Source: Lachnospiraceae bacterium (lineage in GTDB: Bacteria; Bacillota; Clostridia; Lachnospirales; Lachnospiraceae). Taken from it: DNA of 55,052 nucleotides. The notes beneath the pieces are model-generated. The model did not search any database. It was not told where the DNA came from and saw nothing but the letters and a program-made list of their open reading frames with translations. The translations under genes and the position numbers were made by a program. Position 1 is the stretch's first letter. The number at the start of each line of letters is the position of its first letter. This document shows positions 8,063-16,984 of this stretch, piece by piece. The DNA is taken from assembly GCA_017940415.1 (NCBI GenBank), contig JAGAYR010000047.1:1-55052 (forward strand). Direction: 5' to 3'.

Positions 8063-8094
8063 TAACCGGACAGAGAAAACTCTGCCCGGTTATA
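8063..8094 (-). other. stem-loop between anchored-protein gene and glycosyltransferase
   Basis: A 14-bp stem with one mismatch and an AAAA loop (ATAACCGG...CCGGTTAT). It lacks a T tract on the minus strand, so it is more likely an mRNA processing or stability element or a weak terminator. It lies 12 bases before the GT4 start. Confidence 0.6.
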
Positions 8095-8104
8095 TAATTT
8101 TATT

Positions 8105-8791
8105 TTATGCTCTGCGATATCTCTTGAAGCAGATGACTGCGCCTAAAAGGCCGGCAAGAATGATAAATGATACTCCGTAAGTAACTCCGGTCTTGGGAGC
8201 CTGAGCTGCTGCGGTGGTATTGACTTTAACTATTGAAATGGGAGAAAGGCTTGATGTCTGGAAATAAACCTGATTAGCTGCTACAGAGATGGGCTTAATA
8301 AGTTCCCAAGTCTTGGTTATTTCATTATAGTGAAGAATCGCAATGGTATCTCCCGCTGCGATCATTCCGTTAGTCAAGACAACATTATACATACCATTTG
8401 CATCCTTGGTTGCGGTAGTAGGATCTACATCAACAGTTGAAAGGACGGTAGAGGTAACGATGGCACCCTGAGTTGTAGCTGAAGTAACAAGATCGGGATT
8501 TCCGAGGAAAAGTCCGAGAGAAGCAACGTCTCTCATCATAAGATTCTGAATTGCAACAACGGCTGAATCAGCGGTTGTCTGAGATACTGCTGTAACCTTA
8601 AATCCCTCGTTTGTTGCAGTGATTACTGCATAATGCTCGGGAGTTGCGGTGTTATTTACGGTAGTGATGGATGTCTGAGTGGGAACGGGAAGCTGAGCCT
8701 GTCCGACAGAGGGACTGTCAGCAAGAACCGTCGTGGAACTGAGCAGAGTAAGTGCAGCTGCCGAAATAAGAGCCAGTACCTTCTTTTTCAT
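8105..8791 (-). CDS. secreted cell-wall-anchored protein with APKTG sorting signal
   Basis: A 228-aa protein. Residues 1-24 form a Sec signal (KKKVLALISAAALTLLSSTT, cut near VLA-DS). A Thr/Ala/Val-rich beta domain of unknown family follows. The C-terminus is a sorting signal: APKTG, a hydrophobic helix (FIILAGLLGAVICF) and the tail KRYRRA. The motif has Ala in place of the Leu of LPXTG. The class B sortase two genes upstream is the obvious partner; C. difficile SrtB is known to use (S/P)PXTG-like sites. ATG 8789-8791 is chosen over the one at 8795-8797 because AGGAGG is 7 bases from it. The protein's role is unknown. Confidence 0.82.
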   Translation of the reverse strand: MKKKVLALISAAALTLLSSTTVLADSPSVGQAQLPVPTQTSITTVNNTATPEHYAVITATNEGFKVTAVSQTTADSAVVAIQNLMMRDVASLGLFLGNPDLVTSATTQGAIVTSTVLSTVDVDPTTATKDANGMYNVVLTNGMIAAGDTIAILHYNEITKTWELIKPISVAANQVYFQTSSLSPISIVKVNTTAAAQAPKTGVTYGVSFIILAGLLGAVICFKRYRRA

Positions 8792-8874
8792 TTTCATTCC
8801 TCCTGATAAAAAACAATGTAAAACATTATTTAACTTAAGTCGGTATATCCCGACGGGATAACATTTAGATCGTT

Positions 8875-9975
8875 TTATAGCACAGGTTCATAGAAAAGCT
8901 TAATGATAAGTTCCTGAAGAGCATCATCATCTATGTAATACTCTTCAAAGTCGGTTCCCTGAATCGTCTCACCTTCAACAGAATACATATTCTTAACATT
9001 GAATTCGTAATCCACAGTCTCTGAAGCCAGGTAAGTAAAGCTGCTTACGTTCAGGTCGGTCACCATATATTTCTGCATTATATTAAACAGATCTATTGCA
9101 ACGGAGATATCTCCTTTCGCACTTTCTTTAGCCTTGGCGGCAAAAGAAGTCAGATACTGTTTCTGTCTCTCTAATCTGAGTGAGTTCGATTCAAACAGAT
9201 CCTCATCTCTCAGTCTCACGTACCAATATGCCTTATCTCCCATGAGGGTTACCGTCTCACCCTGATGAAGATCCATATCATATTCGGGATAGACGATGGT
9301 TTCCAGAACTTCAACCGTTACACCGCCTACGGCATCGTTTAATTCAGGAATGGCATCCATGCTTATTGCGGCATACGCATGTATCGGTATATTATGCATC
9401 AGTCTGGATACTGCTTTGACCTGATGTTCTGCACACATAACCTGATCCGTTCCGTAACCGTGCTGAAGTGCTATTTGCTGTGTATAGATTCCTCTGTAAG
9501 TTCCGGATGAATCCCATACATCCACATCACCCATCGTGTTTCTGTTAATGGTTACTATGGAAATCTTTTCCGTATGAGGATCAAGCAGCATCAGAAAAAG
9601 TGCATCAGCCTGTCCTCCGTTATTAGCGGAAAACTCATCTATGTCCCAGCTCTGTCCGCCTATCTCGTAAACTGTTTCCGTATCTATTCCCATAACGAGG
9701 ATACATACGAGATCTGTGTTGGGAGAATATTCTACTCCGTTATAAAGAACATGTCCTTCCGAAATCTGCACCGGCTCATTATCCGGTAAAGCATCTCCGA
9801 GGTCCGTAACTGTTCCCTCAAGTCCGGAGCTGAGTTCATAGAGATCGTTTTTTCCGACTGTGCGAAGCACTACATAGATTCCGGCTATCACAAGCACGAT
9901 TCCTATAAGGGTTACGACAAATTTGGCCGTGATGCTGACTTTCCTTTTTTCGGTTATTATCCTGTCTTCTATCAA
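8875..9975 (-). CDS. LytR-CpsA-Psr (LCP) family glycopolymer ligase
   Basis: About 366 aa with one N-terminal membrane helix (FVVTLIGIVLVIAGIYVVL) and an extracellular LCP domain: CILVMGIDTE, ADALFLMLLDP, ISIVTINRNT, LNDAVGGVTVEV and RDEDLFESNSLRLERQKQYL, which carries conserved Arg residues. LCP enzymes move lipid-linked wall glycopolymers onto peptidoglycan outside the cell, which fits the exporter genes next door. The longest frame starts at 10053 inside the sortase gene. TTG at 9973-9975 is preferred: it follows the sortase stop by 14 bases and has CGGAG 8 bases upstream. Confidence 0.88.
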   Translation of the reverse strand: MIEDRIITEKRKVSITAKFVVTLIGIVLVIAGIYVVLRTVGKNDLYELSSGLEGTVTDLGDALPDNEPVQISEGHVLYNGVEYSPNTDLVCILVMGIDTETVYEIGGQSWDIDEFSANNGGQADALFLMLLDPHTEKISIVTINRNTMGDVDVWDSSGTYRGIYTQQIALQHGYGTDQVMCAEHQVKAVSRLMHNIPIHAYAAISMDAIPELNDAVGGVTVEVLETIVYPEYDMDLHQGETVTLMGDKAYWYVRLRDEDLFESNSLRLERQKQYLTSFAAKAKESAKGDISVAIDLFNIMQKYMVTDLNVSSFTYLASETVDYEFNVKNMYSVEGETIQGTDFEEYYIDDDALQELIIKLFYEPVL

Positions 9976-9989
9976 ACCGGTACGCTCCG

Positions 9990-10979
9990 TTACGGATTTA
10001 GTAAGACACCGACAACCAGGAATCTCTTGGAAGCGTCGTGATCTGTAGTACAAGTCGAAAGAGTAATTATCCTGTCATTAACGGAAGGGGTTATGTCATG
10101 ACGGATATTGGCTACATCGGTGCTGGTAAGATCCATGTTCTGGATATTTCTCAAATACTGGTCATATATGTATTCATTTTTCACATCGAAGTTGATTAGC
10201 AGGTGTATTGAAGGATATTCATAAGCGGCAAATATCTCGTAAACAAGCGTCCTGCCATCTTCGGTATAGATGTATATGTAATGAGGAGTCTCCACCATCT
10301 CGGGATCACTGAACTTATGAAGTGTCGAGAACATGGTGGTGTTATCCATATTATGTCCGTATAGGACAGTATTCGGATCTGTAAAATCTTTACTGTTGTA
10401 ACCTTCGGTGTAGATAACTCCCGGAAAACCATACGAACCGTCAAGGTTATGTTTCAGGTAATATTCATTATTGCTGGGATGCTGAAGGACAGGATAATCA
10501 ACGGATGTACCGGGTACATTTATCCATGCATAGATATCGGAATTGGTCTCATGAAGTTTATCCCAATCGATGCCTTTGACGGGAGCTTCTTCAACTGCTT
10601 CGATATTTCTTCCGTCCGTAACCTCTTCAGACTGTTCCGTATCCGAATCCCCCGATGCCAATGCAAGTCCTTCGGGAGACAATCCGCCCTGAGATTCCTC
10701 TTCTGACGATTCCTCCACAGCCTGTGAATCACCAAGTTCTTCAGGCGTAACACTTGACTGATTAGCGTTTATCTCGCCCGGTTCAGTGCTCTCTGCGATT
10801 GTTTCATAAGTGGTATTTGAATTAGAAGTATTTTTGAATGAAACGACTAACCATACGATACCTGCGATCGCCACAAGAAGAAATGCAATACAAGCGATCA
10901 ACCAGCCGTTTCCCGAACCTGAATTTTTATGCTTTCCGGAAAAAAACATCCGCCTCTCACCACTCATAATTATACGCAC
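9990..10979 (-). CDS. srtB: class B sortase
   Basis: A 329-aa membrane transpeptidase. There is a transmembrane helix at 26-48 and a long acidic Ser/Glu linker at 50-135. The sortase barrel follows with His209 (YGHNMDN), Cys310 (TLSTCTT) and Arg319 (KRFLVVGVL), the full catalytic triad. The class B features are the N-terminal helix region (WDKLHETNSDIYAWINVPG) and the YGHNM motif. The linker is longer than usual, lifting the domain away from the membrane. It probably anchors the APKTG protein at 8105-8791. The start is uncertain: GTG 10977-10979, ATG 10965-10967 and ATG 10947-10949 are all possible and none has ideal spacing. Confidence 0.92.
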   Translation of the reverse strand: MRIIMSGERRMFFSGKHKNSGSGNGWLIACIAFLLVAIAGIVWLVVSFKNTSNSNTTYETIAESTEPGEINANQSSVTPEELGDSQAVEESSEEESQGGLSPEGLALASGDSDTEQSEEVTDGRNIEAVEEAPVKGIDWDKLHETNSDIYAWINVPGTSVDYPVLQHPSNNEYYLKHNLDGSYGFPGVIYTEGYNSKDFTDPNTVLYGHNMDNTTMFSTLHKFSDPEMVETPHYIYIYTEDGRTLVYEIFAAYEYPSIHLLINFDVKNEYIYDQYLRNIQNMDLTSTDVANIRHDITPSVNDRIITLSTCTTDHDASKRFLVVGVLLNP

Positions 10980-11058
10980 AAGAAATCTATTTAGTTATAT
11001 GCGTTATTTTCTCGGAATGCAAGGATTTACGCGGAAAATCGGCATTTTTGAAGCACAC

Positions 11059-11094
11059 AAAAATACCCCATGGATAAATAAATCCATGGGGTAT
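11059..11094 (-). terminator. Rho-independent terminator after hemW
   Basis: A perfect 13-bp stem (11063-11075 with 11082-11094, core ACCCCATGGAT) and a 6-base loop, followed on the minus strand by TTTTT. It closes the lepA-hemW unit and separates it from the sortase locus. Confidence 0.9.
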
Positions 11095-11113
11095 AAAAAT
11101 ACAATTTTTGATT

Positions 11114-12250
11114 TCATATAAAAGCCTGCATCACGAAATTCGCAAGATCAAGTCCCTGCTCTGTCAGATGAAGCATATCATCTTCTTCCGCAAGCAGCCC
11201 TTCTGCCTTGAACCGCTCTATTTCTCTGCCATAGACATCGGATAAATTCCTGCAGAATCTCTCTTTAAATTCCGTTATACTGACGCCCTTTGTAAGTCTG
11301 AGGCCGAGAATCATATATTCACTCATTCGGTCGGCATTTGTCAGTTTCTCATCCAGTTTAAACGAATCGATGGGATCATCCATATATACCGGAAGTTCAG
11401 ATGTATTTGTAAACCTGCATCCTTCGTAATAGGATGCTGCACCAAGTCCGGCTCCGTAATATGTTACTCCCGTCCAATAACCCAGATTATGTCTGCACTC
11501 ATGGCCTTCCTTGGCATAATTCGAGATTTCATATCTCTCATATCCGTATTCGGAAAGAATCTTTGAGGTCATGTGATACATTTCTCTGTCCGTATCTTCA
11601 TCAGGAATATCCAGCTTTCCTTCCTCAGCCATATCCGCAAAAGGAGTACCTTCTTCAACGATAAGCGAGTACGCGGATATATGAGTCGGAGCAGGCTTAA
11701 GTTCACATATGGTCTTAAGAGTCCGGTTCCATGAATCCACGCTCTGCCCGGGAATATCACTCATCAGGTCCACATTGATATTGGTAAAACCTGCTTTGAC
11801 CGCAGCGTCGTAGCTATTCAAGAAATCATTGAATGTATGGATTCTTCCGAGCTTCTTCAATTCCTCATCATGTACGGACTGAAGGCCAAAGCTGATACGG
11901 TTTATACCGCATCCGAAGTATGCTCTCATCTTCTCTTCGTCCACGGTGCCCGGATTACATTCAATGGTCACTTCCGCCTCTCCGTTTAATGTAAAGTTTT
12001 CCTTTACACACTCCATCACGCGGACAATCAGCTCAGCAGGAAGCACCGAAGGTGTTCCCCCGCCGATAAAAACAGAAGAAAGAGAGGTATTACACCTCTC
12101 TTTTCCTATAAACATCAGCTCTTCACACAGAGCGTCTATATACTTTTCCTTTACCTTATCATCTGAAGCAAATGATAAAAAATCACAATATAAACATTTC
12201 TTAACACAGAAAGGAATGTGTATATACAGTTCAGAAGTATTATTGTTCAT
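11114..12250 (-). CDS. hemW: HemW-type radical SAM protein (heme chaperone family)
   Basis: 378 aa, normal length. The radical SAM cluster motif is HIPFCVKKCLYCDF (three Cys). GGGTPS and the HemW-type HNLGYWTGVTYYGAGLGAASY follow, with a C-terminal HemW winged-helix-like region. HemW proteins, formerly called oxygen-independent coproporphyrinogen oxidases, are heme chaperones rather than HemN enzymes; HemN-specific residues are not evident. It lies 20 bases after lepA, the common lepA-hemW arrangement in Firmicutes. No strong ribosome binding site is seen before the ATG. Confidence 0.93.
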   Translation of the reverse strand: MNNNTSELYIHIPFCVKKCLYCDFLSFASDDKVKEKYIDALCEELMFIGKERCNTSLSSVFIGGGTPSVLPAELIVRVMECVKENFTLNGEAEVTIECNPGTVDEEKMRAYFGCGINRISFGLQSVHDEELKKLGRIHTFNDFLNSYDAAVKAGFTNINVDLMSDIPGQSVDSWNRTLKTICELKPAPTHISAYSLIVEEGTPFADMAEEGKLDIPDEDTDREMYHMTSKILSEYGYERYEISNYAKEGHECRHNLGYWTGVTYYGAGLGAASYYEGCRFTNTSELPVYMDDPIDSFKLDEKLTNADRMSEYMILGLRLTKGVSITEFKERFCRNLSDVYGREIERFKAEGLLAEEDDMLHLTEQGLDLANFVMQAFI

Positions 12251-12270
12251 AACGATTCGGGTGATGTCAC

Positions 12271-14079
12271 TTAGTTATCATCATCAAGTTTGAGCACACT
12301 CATGAATGCGGACTGTGGTATCTCTACGCTTCCAACCTGTCTCATACGCTTCTTTCCTTCTTTTTGCTTTTCAAGAAGCTTCTTCTTACGTGTGATATCA
12401 CCGCCATAGCACTTTGCAAGGACATCTTTTCTCATAGCCTTAACAGTCTCACGGGCAATTACTCTTCCACCTACGCAAGCCTGAATGGGAATTTCAAAGA
12501 GATGTCTGGGAATCTCATCCTTAAGTTTCTCGCACATTCTGCGTCCTCTCTCATATGCGGAATCGGAATGAACGATAAAGCTGAGAGCATCCACCTGCTC
12601 TTTATTGATCAGAATATCGAGCTTAACAAGTGAACTCTTTTCATATCCTTTGAGGTCATAGTCAAATGAAGCATATCCTCTGGATCTTGATTTAAGTGCA
12701 TCGAAGAAATCGTAAATGATCTCGTTTAAAGGAAGTTCGTACTTGATAAGTGCTCTTCCGGCCTCGATGTATTCCATGCTGATATAACGTCCGCGCCTCT
12801 GCTGACACAGCTCCATGATGGATCCGACAAAATCCTTGGTAACCATGATCTCAGCATTAACAATTGGCTCTTCCATATATTCGATCTCACTGGGATCGGG
12901 AAGATTGGAAGGATTGGTCAGGTCGATAACCGTTCCGTCAGTCTTATAAACCTTATATACAACGGAAGGAGCGGTCGTTACGAGATCAAGATCATACTCT
13001 CTTTCAAGCCTTTCCTGAATGATATCCAGGTGAAGAAGTCCCAGGAATCCGCATCTGAAACCGAATCCGAGAGCCAGGGATGTTTCGGGCTCATAGAAAA
13101 GAGAGGCATCATTAAGCTGAAGCTTCTCGAGAGCCTCCTTAAGATCTTCGTACTTTGCACTGTCTGCGGGATATACTCCGCAATATACAACAGGCTGAAC
13201 CTTCTTATAACCGGGAAGTGGCTCCGCGCAGGGATTATCCGCTTCCGTTACGGTATCACCTACTTCGGTTTCTGAAAGTGTCTTGATGGATGCGGTTATA
13301 TAACCTACCATTCCGGCTGAAAGTTCTTCGCAGGGAATAAATCTTCCGGCGCCGAAAATACCTACTTCAACTACTTCCTCTGAAGCTCCGGTAGCCATCA
13401 TCTTGATCTTGGTACCCTTTTTGACGGTACCGTTCATTACACGGACAAATACGATTACGCCCTTATATGAATCATAAAGTGAGTCAAAGATAAGTGCCTG
13501 AAGAGGTGCTGTTTCATCTCCTGAGGGTGCGGGAATCTTATTAACGATTGCCTCAAGAACCTCATCTATGCCGATGCCGTTCTTGGCGGAAATAAGAGGC
13601 GCATCCTGAGCCTCGATGCCTATTACATCTTCGATCTCATCCTTAACTCTCTGGGGCTCCGCACTGGGAAGGTCGATCTTATTGATAACCGGGAAAACAT
13701 CCAGATTATGGTCCAGAGCCAGATATACATTTGCAAGAGTCTGAGCTTCAACACCCTGAGCCGCATCAACGACAAGTATTGCTCCGTCGCAGGCAGCAAG
13801 GCTTCTTGAAACCTCGTAATTAAAGTCAACATGGCCCGGAGTGTCGATGAGGTTAAAGATGTACTCTTTTCCATCATTAGCCTTATATACGGTACGAACC
13901 GCCTGAGACTTGATGGTAATTCCTCTTTCTCTCTCAAGTTCCATGTTATCAAGGACCTGCTCCTGCATTTCTCTTGCAGTAAGAAGGCCTGTTTTCTCTA
14001 TGATGCGATCGGCAAGTGTGGACTTACCGTGATCGATATGAGCAACTATACAAAAATTTCTGATAAGACTCTTGTCCAT
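12271..14079 (-). CDS. lepA: elongation factor 4 (LepA)
   Basis: 602 aa, full length. The GTPase domain has [14 protein letters not shown] (G1), RGITIKSQ (G2), DTPGHVDF (G3), NKIDLPSA (G4) and ISAKNGIG (G5). The EF-G-like domains II, III and V and the LepA-specific C-terminal domain ([20 protein letters not shown]) follow. EF4 is a ribosomal GTPase that back-translocates or remodels stalled ribosomes. The start has GAGGT upstream. It sits directly behind rpsT, from which it is separated by a terminator. Confidence 0.97.
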   Translation of the reverse strand: MDKSLIRNFCIVAHIDHGKSTLADRIIEKTGLLTAREMQEQVLDNMELERERGITIKSQAVRTVYKANDGKEYIFNLIDTPGHVDFNYEVSRSLAACDGAILVVDAAQGVEAQTLANVYLALDHNLDVFPVINKIDLPSAEPQRVKDEIEDVIGIEAQDAPLISAKNGIGIDEVLEAIVNKIPAPSGDETAPLQALIFDSLYDSYKGVIVFVRVMNGTVKKGTKIKMMATGASEEVVEVGIFGAGRFIPCEELSAGMVGYITASIKTLSETEVGDTVTEADNPCAEPLPGYKKVQPVVYCGVYPADSAKYEDLKEALEKLQLNDASLFYEPETSLALGFGFRCGFLGLLHLDIIQERLEREYDLDLVTTAPSVVYKVYKTDGTVIDLTNPSNLPDPSEIEYMEEPIVNAEIMVTKDFVGSIMELCQQRRGRYISMEYIEAGRALIKYELPLNEIIYDFFDALKSRSRGYASFDYDLKGYEKSSLVKLDILINKEQVDALSFIVHSDSAYERGRRMCEKLKDEIPRHLFEIPIQACVGGRVIARETVKAMRKDVLAKCYGGDITRKKKLLEKQKEGKKRMRQVGSVEIPQSAFMSVLKLDDDN

Positions 14080-14139
14080 AAATACCTCTTCAATCTCAAT
14101 TCAAAACCCACATTTATCGATTCTATCAGAAAACAGGGC

Positions 14140-14174
14140 AAAAAACAAAGCCCCCCGGGAAATCCCGAGGGGCT
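14140..14174 (-). terminator. terminator after rpsT
   Basis: A 12-bp GC-rich stem with one mismatch (14149-14160 with 14163-14174, AGCCCC...GGGGCT), followed on the minus strand by TTTGTTTTTT. It separates rpsT from lepA. Confidence 0.9.
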
Positions 14175-14193
14175 GAAATGTTCTCGCAAAAGC

Positions 14194-14457
14194 TTAAGCC
14201 ATCTTGTTAACAGCCTTAGCCATCTTAGAAGTCTTGTTTGCGACGTTGTTCTTGTGGTATACGCCCTTAGTAGCAGCCATCTCAAGAGTCTTGGTAGCAG
14301 CCTTGAGTTCTTCAGCTGCTGCATTCTTATCGCCATTCTCTACTGCGGTATAAACCTTCTTGATCGCAGTCTTAGCGGAAGAACGGATAGCCTTGTTTCT
14401 CTCTTCGTTTCTACGATCAACAAGTACTCTCTTCTTTGCAGACTTAATGTTAGCCAA
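14194..14457 (-). CDS. rpsT: 30S ribosomal protein S20
   Basis: 87 aa, the normal S20 size: ANIKSAKKRVLVDRRNEE at the N-terminus and a helical basic body ending AKAVNKMA. S20 binds 16S rRNA early in 30S assembly. A longer frame starts at 14484, but the true start is TTG at 14455-14457, with GGAGG 7 bases upstream and the conserved ANIKSAKKR directly after it. E. coli rpsT also begins with UUG, and that weak codon is part of its autoregulation, so the same control may exist here. A strong promoter lies about 120 bases upstream. Confidence 0.96.
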   Translation of the reverse strand: MANIKSAKKRVLVDRRNEERNKAIRSSAKTAIKKVYTAVENGDKNAAAEELKAATKTLEMAATKGVYHKNNVANKTSKMAKAVNKMA

Positions 14458-14569
14458 AGTAACACCTCCAAATGTTATAAACAATGAAAATATTTAAGTG
14501 CCGGTGACTTTAGCCGGATGCAATGACGGTTGCATCTAAGCGAGACACGCACGCTAAAACATCACACAC
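14458..14569 (-). promoter_or_regulatory. rpsT 5' leader
   Basis: About 110 transcribed bases between the promoter and the TTG start, long for a single ribosomal protein gene. It holds small inverted repeats such as GATGCAACCG/CATTGCATC. Translational autoregulation by S20 is possible; no known leader motif was recognised. Confidence 0.4.
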
Positions 14570-14575
14570 TTTGCT

Positions 14576-14604
14576 AATATACTCATTTCTTACGCTTTTG
14601 TCAA
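14576..14604 (-). promoter_or_regulatory. rpsT promoter
   Basis: On the minus strand -35 TTGACA (14599-14604), exactly 17 bases, then -10 TATATT (14576-14581). A near-consensus sigma-A promoter. Confidence 0.85.
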
Positions 14605-14625
14605 CGGATTTTTACTTAAATTATG

Positions 14626-15873
14626 TTAATTCTTGTTCAGCTTCCTGGTTTTGGTCTCTCTACCCAGGTAATTATCGGTGGATACGAGTATCTTCTTGTT
14701 ATCCGAAGCCACATAAGTAGAGGCATTTACCGTTACAGTGCCTGCTGCGGGGTGAAGATTTACGAATCCTACGATAAGGCCAATAACAATGGCAGCTATG
14801 ATAGCAAATGCAAAGCTGAATTCAAGGAAATATGCCGCAGCAAGTCCGATAACGAGGCAAACTGCCGCAACAATAGCTGCAAAACTCCATACTCTCTTGG
14901 AATCAACGGGCGCATGACCGACTAGTTTTCCGGTCTGACCGTTGATGAAGAAGGGATAGGGAGTTCCCTTGTAGGAATAATCATATTTCCATACGGGCAT
15001 CAGTCCGTAGTGAGGCTCAACTGATTTATAGGTTACATTAAGGTTCTTATTCTGAACTCTGTCATATTTTCCGTGCGAACCGCTCTTAGCCGCATCGGAA
15101 CACATATCCATACCGAATTTCTGAACCTGTTCCTCGGCACGGGGTTTAAGCTCATTTGAGCTCTGGTTGTACTGTTCGGAATAGAATCCCGACAGATATC
15201 TGGAGTCATAAGGAAGTGATTCCTTGGTATCGAAAGGTGCCAGAAGATCCATCATCTCATCGGGAAGAGCCTCTGCCGCATCCACGGGAAGTCTGTCAAA
15301 CTTGGCATCAATCACACGATTTACGTTATAGGAATCGATGTCGGTATATTCGGTATCACCTTTGGTGTACTTCTTCTCCTGAATACCTGTTCCGGTAAAA
15401 TCAAGAGTGGTATCCATATCATAGAACCAGGTAGGCATATACCAGCCCTGAATCTTATTAAGTCTTGCCTCGCTGACAAGATCTCTGGGGGCAAATCTCA
15501 TGGAAGCAAACTTCTGCTTAACCATATCCTTGGCCTGTTTTTCATTGATCTTGAAAGGAGTCATGAACTCGGGCTTATAATCACCCTTCATTCTGGAATC
15601 CACTATGATGTTGGAATCACATGCAGGACATCTGAGAGCCGATGTGAATTTTCCGAGCTCTATCTCACAATTACAGTTGGGGCAAAGAAGGTTACCTGCT
15701 TTGGAATATCCGAGTTCCTCAGCATTTTCTTCGGTGGCGACGTCGCCGTCTTTAACCACGGAGCCGGTGCTTTCCTCTTCGCATTCGGTGGAATCACAGA
15801 ACGGGCATTTCATCTTACCGATCGAAGGTTCAAATTCCATATCGCCGCCACAGTTTTTACATTTGTAGATCAT
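14626..15873 (-). CDS. zinc-ribbon membrane protein of unknown function
   Basis: 415 aa. Two N-terminal zinc ribbons (CKNCGG..CPFC and CPNCNC..CPAC) are followed by a soluble region with GWYMPTWFYDMDT and GLMPVWKYDYSYKG, typical of TFIIB-type zinc-ribbon proteins in Firmicutes. Two membrane helices (about 330-380) and a short basic tail close the protein. The zinc ribbons face the cytoplasm if the N-terminus is inside. Function unknown. The start has CAGGAGG 6 bases upstream. It stands alone between rpsT and the transglutaminase gene. Confidence 0.8.
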   Translation of the reverse strand: MIYKCKNCGGDMEFEPSIGKMKCPFCDSTECEEESTGSVVKDGDVATEENAEELGYSKAGNLLCPNCNCEIELGKFTSALRCPACDSNIIVDSRMKGDYKPEFMTPFKINEKQAKDMVKQKFASMRFAPRDLVSEARLNKIQGWYMPTWFYDMDTTLDFTGTGIQEKKYTKGDTEYTDIDSYNVNRVIDAKFDRLPVDAAEALPDEMMDLLAPFDTKESLPYDSRYLSGFYSEQYNQSSNELKPRAEEQVQKFGMDMCSDAAKSGSHGKYDRVQNKNLNVTYKSVEPHYGLMPVWKYDYSYKGTPYPFFINGQTGKLVGHAPVDSKRVWSFAAIVAAVCLVIGLAAAYFLEFSFAFAIIAAIVIGLIVGFVNLHPAAGTVTVNASTYVASDNKKILVSTDNYLGRETKTRKLNKN

Positions 15874-15912
15874 AGCTTCCTCCTGATTTATCGGACGCCT
15901 GAGCGTCTTATT

Positions 15913-16923
15913 TTAATAATAATCGTGAATGGCTGCAGGGTAATGATCCCTGTTCATCTGAGCTTCGGTAATAAGGAAATATGTATGAGTGAGCTTATCT
16001 CTGCGGACGCCGTTAACTGTATAAACGGGATCGTCCCAGGTAACATCTATATAGAGCCACACTCCGTTTACGGCAACTCTGTTCCAGGCATGCTCGCCTC
16101 CGGTGATAGTCTCACAGGGTATTCCGAGAACGGTCATGAAATACTCGAAAGTCTTGGCATAACCTGCACATACTGCAGTTCTGTTATAAATGAATCCCTC
16201 AAGAGTCTGAGATACGTCCATATATGTTTCATCGTAATTTGCATAATTTACCATCCAGTCATGGACAGCCTTGATTTTCTGATCAACGGTCATGGCAGGT
16301 GTGGTGATCTGAGATGCAACCTGAATTATCATAAGCTTGGCGTTTGCATTCAAAGTAGTACCTGCTACAGGTCTGCCCTGATATACGCCTTCGGTCTTAT
16401 ATTCGTTCCAAAGAGAAGTTTTGTCGGTTCCGTAAATAGCTGCAAGATCGGGATTCATGGAAGCATATGCTGCAGCATCGAAAAGCACGGATTCATCCTT
16501 GTAAACATTGATACCGGTTCCTCTGATTCCCCACCACTGCTCAGGACAATCGATTCTGAGATAATTTGAGGACTGCTCTGTGATCCTTCCGTTCTCAAAC
16601 ACCCTGCCGTGACCAACAAGTGCAGAGAAAACATCAAGCTGAGTCTGGGCAAGATTGTTAACGGGAAGGGGCGCTACAACAGATCCGTCAGCCGCATAGG
16701 GAAGTCTTCCTTCAGTCTGTCCGCAAAGTACATAATGTAAATAAAGCATGTTCGGATCGGTACCGAAAACAGCGGCAACATCAGGATAAGCCGCAGCATA
16801 AAACTCGGCATCGAACAATTGTCCGTCAGCCATCTGCTGAGGTGCCGCAAGAGCAACCTGTGAGTAACTCAAAACAGCGATCAGGCATGCAGCAATCGAT
16901 AATAATATTTTCTTGATTTTCAT
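15913..16923 (-). CDS. secreted transglutaminase-like protein with two FD-Y-PD repeats
   Basis: A 336-aa exported protein. The signal peptide is residues 1-27 (KKILLSIAACLIAVLSY, cut after ALA). Two repeats of about 38 aa at 37-74 and 148-185 share LFDA..YA...PD.AA..GTD....L...Y...G...GR, a module common in secreted Lachnospiraceae proteins. The C-terminal transglutaminase/protease-like core has Cys252 (TAVCAGYAKTF), His278 (EHAWNRV) and Asp293 (YIDVTWDDP). It may cleave or cross-link wall peptides; the substrate is unknown. ATG 16921-16923 is chosen because GGAGGG lies 6 bases upstream and the signal peptide starts there. Confidence 0.87.
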   Translation of the reverse strand: MKIKKILLSIAACLIAVLSYSQVALAAPQQMADGQLFDAEFYAAAYPDVAAVFGTDPNMLYLHYVLCGQTEGRLPYAADGSVVAPLPVNNLAQTQLDVFSALVGHGRVFENGRITEQSSNYLRIDCPEQWWGIRGTGINVYKDESVLFDAAAYASMNPDLAAIYGTDKTSLWNEYKTEGVYQGRPVAGTTLNANAKLMIIQVASQITTPAMTVDQKIKAVHDWMVNYANYDETYMDVSQTLEGFIYNRTAVCAGYAKTFEYFMTVLGIPCETITGGEHAWNRVAVNGVWLYIDVTWDDPVYTVNGVRRDKLTHTYFLITEAQMNRDHYPAAIHDYY

Positions 16924-16984
16924 AAGTATCCCTCCATGCGGTACATTATATATCATAACACAAACCGTGGGATTCTTCCCCCGT

